Positions 58,028 to 64,000 of a stretch of DNA of 64,000 nt are shown here, piece by piece. The DNA is from Tetraselmis striata (lineage: Eukaryota; Chlorophyta; Chlorodendrophyceae; Chlorodendrales; Chlorodendraceae), in contig VCJN01001658.1 in NCBI GenBank assembly GCA_006384855.1, positions 102,142 to 166,141 of the forward strand, in the 5' to 3' direction. Position numbers and translations under genes: made by a program. The notes below the pieces were generated by a model. That model was not told the DNA's origin. It made no database searches and was given only the letters and a program-made list of their open reading frames with translations. Position 1 is the stretch's first letter. Each line of letters opens with the position of its first letter.

Positions 58028-61000
58028 TTATTCGTTGAGCATCCCCAACTCAAGCAAGTCCTTCTTCGTGGCTGCGTTAAACTTGACGACTCCGCCGGGT
58101 TTGCGTTGCGCTGGGGTGGTTGACATGACGTGGACGCAGTTGTTTCGTGGCTGGCTGATTTGCCACCCAGTTTGCGCATATGTCTTCACGACTTGGACGC
58201 TTTTACCGTACCACTTCTTTCTGACCATGGTGCCGTCCTCGTTGAACACCTCTCGACTTCCCGACGCGTCGTGGATGGCCTTCGCGTACGATAGGGGGAC
58301 GGCTTCAACAAGCTTCCAAGGAAGCGTCAGGCACTTCTCCCAGCTTGTGTCAACTGGCTTCTTCCCTCCTTTTGTCTGCGCGTACAACCATAGGGGCATG
58401 AGGGGTTTGCCCTTTGCATCGGCATGGAAAGGCTCGTATACGGCCACGGTCAACGTGTCTTCGGTAGTCTCGCGCGACTTCACAAGCCCGATGACGAATC
58501 TCGACTCCCAATCACCAAGAGTTTCAGGACACTTGTCTTCCTCATGCACCTAACGATGACCAAGACCGCGAGCTATGTTCGTCCCGAGCAGGACGCCACG
58601 CCATTTTTGTCCCAGCTGGGACAAAATAACAAGCAAGGTAGAAGAACCAAATTGTTTTGTCCCGTAAAGGACAAAAATGACAAACAATGGGACTCACATC
58701 GGAGACGTCGATGACAACGAGGTTCGAGCCCTTTGCATCGCTGGGCGATGTGTTGTCATGAAGCCTCTCCTTGGCGCCGGCGTGAACTCCCCGGAAGGCG
58801 CTGTCATCTTGAAGCACTTGAGCACGAACCTCGGCTTCAACGCGAGCGGCTTCGGCATTGTTGAGGTCTGCGTTGGTAGCCATCGTGTGACGTGCCTCAG
58901 CAGGCGCGGTCTGCCCGTGCTCGCGCAAGAAATCGTCAACTTCCTCTTTCCGTTGCGGCCAGAACCCGGAGAAAGCTGCCGAAGGAGCAGTTTGCATCTC
59001 ATCCAAGTCGTCGAGCAGATTCTTCCAGCTCTCGCGCTCGACTGGGGAGAAGTGCCACTGGACCGCCAGGTCCGTGATGTACGACCTGACCTTCTTGAAA
59101 TCATCCAAGTACCTCCGGACCTTCACCGCGTCGGGCTTCTTTTTGTCGCAGAGAGCGTACAAAAGGGGCCGGCCCGCACGAATCTCGGGCGTCCCAGTTG
59201 GCGCGCTCTTCAAGATCTGCACGGGCTCAGAAAGCGGTGTGTTGGACCACAAGGCGGTGCGCAACGAGCCGCCAGACGCGGCGGCGTCGTCACGGGTGAA
59301 CTCGAATTTGTGCGGGTTACTGATGTCCTGAATGTGGTCTTGGAAATGGGGCCTTAACCACTCAGAGAAGTCGAGGGAGAATGAGAGCTCAGCAATCTCC
59401 GGAGTGGGCGAGAATGCCTTCGCCACCAAGTCAAGAAAGGCCTCGATTGTGTAGGCGGAGCTGCGAGATAGCGCAAGACTGATGCGGCTGAAGATCTGGT
59501 CAACCCGTTCGTGAGTGTGCCCGACAGGCAAGAAAGCCAAACGAATGACGTCGCAGATGCCGATAGACCCAAGCCAATTGCAGAGGGCCGCCACGTTCCT
59601 ATTCTTGTTCTCCCTGACGGTGTTGTCCATCTGGATTCTGATGTACGGAATCTTTCTACCACGGTGTTGAATTTCCTGCATCGCAGACCAGATTTCATCA
59701 GTCCATGGCTACCGGACAACCACGGCGAACCTATCGGGAGGCTAACGAGCTCACCTTCATGATCGTGGTCCATATCAGAGTGCACGTCGTGGACGAATCG
59801 TGGGGGATGGTGTTGGTGTAGTAGTAGATGTCGTCCGGGCGGTATCCGTCGTACTTCACACAGGTGAGGTGGTACTTGAGGAGCATGTCGGGCTTCACAG
59901 TCTTGGGGATGCGAACCCAGTGAGGCAGCAGGGTCTTCGCGGAGTCCATGCTACCAATTTCGAAGAAGAAGAAGTTTCCATGGCCAAGGCGCGACTGGAA
60001 GACGGCGTTGTTCAGATCCCTTCGTTCCTGGCGCACTCTCTCGAGGTGTACCTTCTGCTCAGCTCTGACCTGACGCCTCACCAGCTGCTGATGTTGACGG
60101 TGCACTAGACGTTCCTCTGGCGTCATGTCCTTTGTGCAAATCTCGCGAGCTTGGTCTCTGAGTGCTTTACCCGCCGCGCATATGGGACAGTGGCTGAATC
60201 GCTTCACCTTCGGCGTGGTGACATCCGGGAAGTCTTCCTTCCAAGTCCGGCGGAAAGTGTCGAACGATCACTTCGCTCTCGGTAGCCAAATCTACAAAGG
60301 GGCAGGGGCATGATAGGTCGGTATACCAATAAGGTCTCATAATGCGAGACAGAAAAGTTCGGTCTAAAGTGGGTCGAAATAATTATATCGGTAGTGGGTG
60401 AATAATTCTGTAATCAGCTTGGCGAAACAATCTGTCATCAGTGTGACGAAACGGTATGCCAGTAGTGGGACAAAACCGTCTCTCAGCAGTGGGACAAGAC
60501 GTTCTCTCTGCAGTGGGACGATATCGGCTAATTATGTGGGACAAATACTTTTGTGGTCGGTGGGACGAAACGGTATGCCATGAGCGGTGCGAAACGTTCT
60601 GTCATCAGTGGGACGAAATCGGTCCGGCGTCGGTGGGACTAAACGTTCTGGCGATAGCGGGACGAAACGGTTTGTCATCAGCGGGACAAAACGGTATGTC
60701 ATCAGAGGGACAAAACGGTTTGTCATCAGTGGGACGAAACGGTTCGTCATCAGCGGGACAAAACGGTCTGTCATCAGCGGGACAAAACGGTTTGTCATCA
60801 GTGGGACGAAACGGTCTGTCATCAGCGGGACGAAACGGTTTGTCATCAGTGGGACGAAACGGTTTGTCATCAGTGGGACGAAACGGTTTGTCATCAGTGG
60901 GACAAAACGGTATGTCATCAGCGGGACAAAACGGTTTGTCCTCAGCGGGACGAAACGGTTTGTCATCAGCGGGACGAAACGGTCTGTCGTCAGCGGGACG

Positions 61001-61863
61001 AAACGGTATGTCATCAGTGGGACAAAATGGGCCTCACCACGGAGAATGGCGTTGTCGTCCTCGGCCCACGACTTGTAGTAGTAGTAGACGCAAATCTTGG
61101 TCATCCAGGGAGGTAGGTGCTTCTTGAAGGTCTCGCTGTTTCCGTCATGAAAAGGCATGATCTCGACGTGACCGAGGTCATCCGAGAAGAAGTGCTCGAG
61201 AAACATGCGCACATGCTCCCTCGGTCCGGTCTGTCTGCTCTCGTATTGCTTGCGCTGCCTGATGTACGTGGGTTCGTTATCCACCACCGACCGCTGGATC
61301 ACGAGACGTCTGTGTTTCGAGACCTGATGCAAGACCTCCCACGCACGCCCACACGTGTAGATGGGGCCGCGATGATCGAAAGATCGCAAGTAGCCACCGT
61401 GATCGAACATGTAATCGACCTTGTCGGATGCCGACTCGTAGCCACCCCTGAGAACCTGAGCGAGCCGGTCAAAGGAGCGGTTCTGATTGCCAGAGTATAC
61501 GGTCAACGCACGGTCCAACACGGCATCAACGAGGGCCTCTCCGCACTGTGTGTATAGCTTGTGCACGCACTTGCGCGAACAGCATGGCGACTGCTCGCTA
61601 GCCTCCTTGGCGAGCATGAGGCGGATACAATCGCGAGAGGTGCGCTTGCTGATCAGAGACGAGACCTTGCCATTACCGCTTTCGGCGACCTCATCGCAGC
61701 CCTTGCCCCACGTGTACTTCCTTTTCTCAGGCTCCTTACGATCACTCGCACGCGCGTCGCAATCACACGAGTACCCACTGCGGCACGAACACAGCGGTAC
61801 TGTAACTGTAGTGTCCGACGCGCCGGATCCTGGAGAAGAGGCCATGCTTTCGACCGCCGCCAT
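58028..61863 (-). CDS. Transposase-like protein (DUF7869-type, DDE-like)
   Basis: Four exons: 61038-61863, 59755-60291, 58698-59708 and 58028-58549 (TAA), about 965 residues; phases agree at every join. I chose ATG 61863 (MAAVESMASS); an in-frame ATG at 61971 is possible. The N-terminal part has paired cysteines (CSCRSGYSCDC) and CCSRKCVHKLYTQCG. The middle has TFRRTWKEDFP, FSHCPICAAGK, a long charged helix, and MDSAKTLLPHW. The core has RIQMDNTVRENKNRNVAALC and LPVGHTHERVDQIFSRIS. These acidic residues in this order fit a DDE-like nuclease of the multicopy DUF7869 group; that name is from memory of motif style, not a search. Intron 1 is filled by the 24-bp minisatellite. One extra C near 60253 shifts frame between VIVRHF and RRTWKEDF. 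It is probably a mobile-element gene rather than a host gene. Confidence 0.7.
60310..61037. repeat. 24-bp minisatellite array 1, filling intron 1 of the transposase-like gene
   Basis: On the + strand the unit reads CGGTTTGTCATCAG then TGGGACGAAA (24 nt; common variants TGTC/CGTC/ATGTC and GACA/GACG). From about 60466 to 61027 some 23 units follow in register. From 60310 to 60465 units are degenerate. The right edge meets the 5' splice site (GTGAGG on the minus strand) and the left edge meets the acceptor (TTTGTAG at about 60292). Because 24 is divisible by three, both strands stay open, giving spurious frames with SSVGRNGL or VPLMTNRF repeats. Confidence 0.95.
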
Positions 61864-62402
61864 GCAGCGCGGGGCGAGTGGGTGGGGGGGGGGGGTGAAG
61901 GACTGTGATGTGTGGTGAGGAAGAGTGACGGCCGATGCCCGTTCTCGGACGGGCCGTTGACCGGGGTGCATAATATCCAGGTGCGGGTCAAAATAATTGA
62001 TGACTCAAATACCGTGTTATTTCGTGCTTCTTTCGTATGTCGGAAATAGTTCTATACTAGTAAGTACACCCGAATCCAATCCAAGGAATATATCATCCCA
62101 TGAAGGAATATTATTGCCACGCCACTGTACTCTCGTACCGTTATGACTCTCGAGTAGGGAATATTTTATCTTCCAGTAATAGTAATATAAAGTCGCAGTA
62201 GTTAGCCCTGTATATTCGTCGCGGTGCAAAATACATGAACCTGATGACGACGACGAGGTACACTATAGTGTGCGCACGCGCGCCGTTGATCCAGCAGGGG
62301 TCAGAGCGGCGGCAGACGGAAACCACGTCATTTTCACCTCTCCCTCACCGCTTCCCACCAAGAAACCCGCTCATCTACCGCGTCAACCTACCTACCGCCA
62401 GA
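61864..62402. other. Divergent intergenic region
   Basis: Lies between the start of the transposase-like gene (-) and the next gene (+). A G tract is at about 61885. No terminal inverted repeat or TATA box could be shown. Confidence 0.4.
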
Positions 62403-62463
62403 ATGGCGCCGAAGAAGAACGAGCCTGCCAAGGACAAGGAAGACAAGGACGACGCCACCCCAG
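62403..62463 (+). CDS. First exon of an unidentified gene
   Basis: ATG in the context GAATGGCGCC opens a 61-nt exon encoding MAPKKNEPAKDKEDKDDATP and ending at a strong donor (CCAG/GTGAGT). The lysine/aspartate-rich start resembles N-termini of several nucleolar, ribosomal or proteasomal proteins, but 20 residues are not enough for a name. The next exon would lie beyond 62717, possibly past the minisatellite at the window end. Confidence 0.5.
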
Positions 62464-62478
62464 GTGAGTTGCGCGCGC

Positions 62479-62716
62479 GTACAGTAGCTGCCTGCCTGCT
62501 CGACGCGTGATACGGCCAGATCTAGCGAGTTCGGTTAGGGTTCACTGTAGAAGCGGTGTAATCTAGGACCACTCGAGGTGTAGGCAGACGAGTGGCAGCG
62601 TACAGTAGCCGCCTGCCTGCTCGACGCGTGATGCGGCCAGATCTAGCGAGTTCGGTTAGGGTTCCCTGTAGAAGCGGTGTAATCTAGGACCGCTCGAGGT
62701 GTAGGCAGACGAGTGG
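62479..62716 (+). repeat. Tandem duplication, about 120-bp unit
   Basis: Two nearly identical units start at 62479 and 62600 (GTACAGTAGCTGCCTGCCTG and its variant), differing at a few bases. They lie directly after the splice donor of the unidentified gene's first exon. Confidence 0.9.
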
Positions 62717-62954
62717 GAATAGAAACCCAAACGAGACGAGCGGCATCATGGTCCTGCAGGGTAGTATTACGTCCCGTCGAGGCAGCTGTTGCAAGCAGTA
62801 AGGATGCTAATTGGTGGTGGGAGGGGGTGGGGGTGAAGAGCGGCCAGGGGGAACCTCTGCCTGTACTCCGCCGTAAGGAGTGGTTTAATTTTAGTGTGAA
62901 GCGCATTACTTAAAGACATTACATTATTAAACCGCATTACATAATGTATTGAAA

Positions 62955-64000
62955 ATAGTTTTGTCATCAGCGGGACAAAACGGTTTGTCATCAGTGGGAC
63001 AAAACGGTTTGTCATCAGTGGGACGAAACGGTTTGTCATCAGTGGGACGAAACGGTTTGTCATCAGTGGGACGAAACGGTTTGTCATCAGTGGGACGAAA
63101 CGGTTTGTCATCAGTGGGACGAAACGGTCTGTCATCAGCGGGACGAAACGGTTTGTCATCAGCGGGACGAAACGGTTTGTCATCAGCGGGACGAAACGGT
63201 CAGTCATCAGTGGGACGAAACGGTTTGTCATCAGTGGGACGAAACGGTTTGTCATCAGCGGGACGAAACGGTCTGTCATCAGTGGAACGAAACGTTCTGT
63301 CATCAGCGGGACGAAACGGCTTGTCATCAGTGGGACGAAACGGTTTGTCATCAGCGGGACGAAACGGTTTGTCATTAGCGGGACGAAACGGTTTGTCATC
63401 AGTGGACGAAACGGTTTTTGTCATCAGTGGGACGAAACGGTTTGTCATCAGTGGGACGAAACGGCTTGTCATCAGCGGACGAAACGGTTTGTCATCAGCG
63501 CGGACAAAAACGGTCTCCCGGAAACGGTTTGTCATCAGTGGGACGAAACGGTTTGTCATCAGTGGGACGAAACGGTTTGTCATCAGTGGGACGAAACGGT
63601 TTGTCATCAGTGGGACGAAACGGTTTGTCATCAGTGGGACGAAACGGTTTGTCATCAGTGGGACGAAACGGTTTGTCATCAGTGGGACGAAACGGTTGTC
63701 ATCAGTGGGACGAAACGGTTTGTCATCAGTGGGACGAAACGGTTTGTCATCAGTGGGACGAAACGGTTCTGTCATCAGTGGGACGAAACGGTTTGTCATC
63801 AGTGGGACGAAACGGTTGTCATCAGTGGGACGAAACGGTTTGTCATCAGTGGGACGAAACGGTTGTCATCAGTGGGACGAAACGGTTTGTCATCAGTGGG
63901 GACGAAACGGTCTGTCATCAGTGGGACGAAACGGTTTGTCATCAGTGGGACGAAACGGTCTGTCATCAGTGGGACGAAACGGTTCTGTAGTCAGGGGACG
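62955..64000. repeat. 24-bp minisatellite array 2, continuing past the window
   Basis: The same 24-nt unit as array 1, about 43 units to the end of the window, more homogeneous than array 1. Units with one base missing or added (for example ACGGTTGTC, CAGTGGACG, CAGTGGGGACG) become frequent to the right of 63400. A degenerate spot is at about 63500-63530. The orientation is the same as array 1. Confidence 0.95.

Noticed and set aside
62403-62463. Calling the MAPKK exon ribosomal protein S25 or a proteasome subunit
   Set aside because: Only 20 residues are visible and lysine-rich starts are common; a name would be a guess.
60456-64000. Long open frames with SSVGRNGL or VPLMTNRF repeats on both strands of the 24-bp arrays
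   Set aside because: The unit is 24 nt, so every frame stays open by arithmetic; array 1 is bounded by splice sites of another gene.
62955-64000. CRISPR-like array
   Set aside because: The repeats are contiguous with no unique spacers, and the genome is eukaryotic.

Overview
The window looks like nuclear DNA of a green alga, most likely a trebouxiophyte (Chlorella/Coccomyxa-like). The reasons are: GC-rich genes cut into many short exons by GT-AG introns; degenerate plant/algal-type telomeric heptamers (TTTAGGG) scattered through introns; and a gene set typical of algae and plants (a HASTY/exportin-5 relative, a spliceosomal cyclophilin, a GT29 sialyltransferase-like protein, and a sulfite oxidase that carries a cytochrome b5 domain). 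There are no bacterial features, no rRNA and no tRNA that I could recognise. Taxonomy is inferred from these traits only. All exon borders were read by eye from splice signals and protein-family conservation and may be off by a few bases.

Layout. 1-2.6 kb: two diverged, broken copies of one unknown ORF family on the minus strand. 4.4-9.5 kb (+): a PF13679-type SAM-dependent methyltransferase in nine recognisable exons. 10.8-22.9 kb (-): a complete exportin-5/HASTY gene of about 26 exons, the largest gene here. 23.4-24.3 kb: two short 3' pieces of a LINE retrotransposon with target-site duplications, one inside an arm of an inverted repeat. 24.3-26.4 kb: AT-rich, with repeats and no gene. 26.4-28.7 kb (-): a membrane UDP-glycosyltransferase. 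30.0-34.9 kb (-): sulfite oxidase. 35.6-43.0 kb (+): a GT29 sialyltransferase-like gene whose introns carry a large pentanucleotide array, CA repeats and telomere-like repeats. 43-46.4 kb: no gene, old repeats. 46.5-49.4 kb (-): a secreted, possibly GPI-anchored protein of unknown function. 50.1-50.8 kb: a decayed mobile-element ORF. 52.6-53.6 kb (-): a four-exon PPIL1-type cyclophilin. 54.5-57.8 kb (-): a near full-length but decayed LINE, the parent family of the small copies. 58.0-61.9 kb (-): a four-exon transposase-like gene whose first intron is almost entirely a 24-bp minisatellite. 62.4 kb (+): the first exon of an unidentified gene. 62.96-64.0 kb: a second array of the same 24-bp repeat, running off the window.

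The host genes do not form an obvious pathway. What ties the window together is its architecture: G/C homopolymer tracts in a large share of introns, often as sense-strand poly-C just after the 5' splice site; telomere-like repeats inside introns; a dispersed repeat family; and minisatellite, LINE and DDE-like mobile DNA between or inside genes. At least six otherwise well-conserved reading frames are each broken by a single-base slip, so indel errors in the assembly should be considered before calling any of them pseudogenes.
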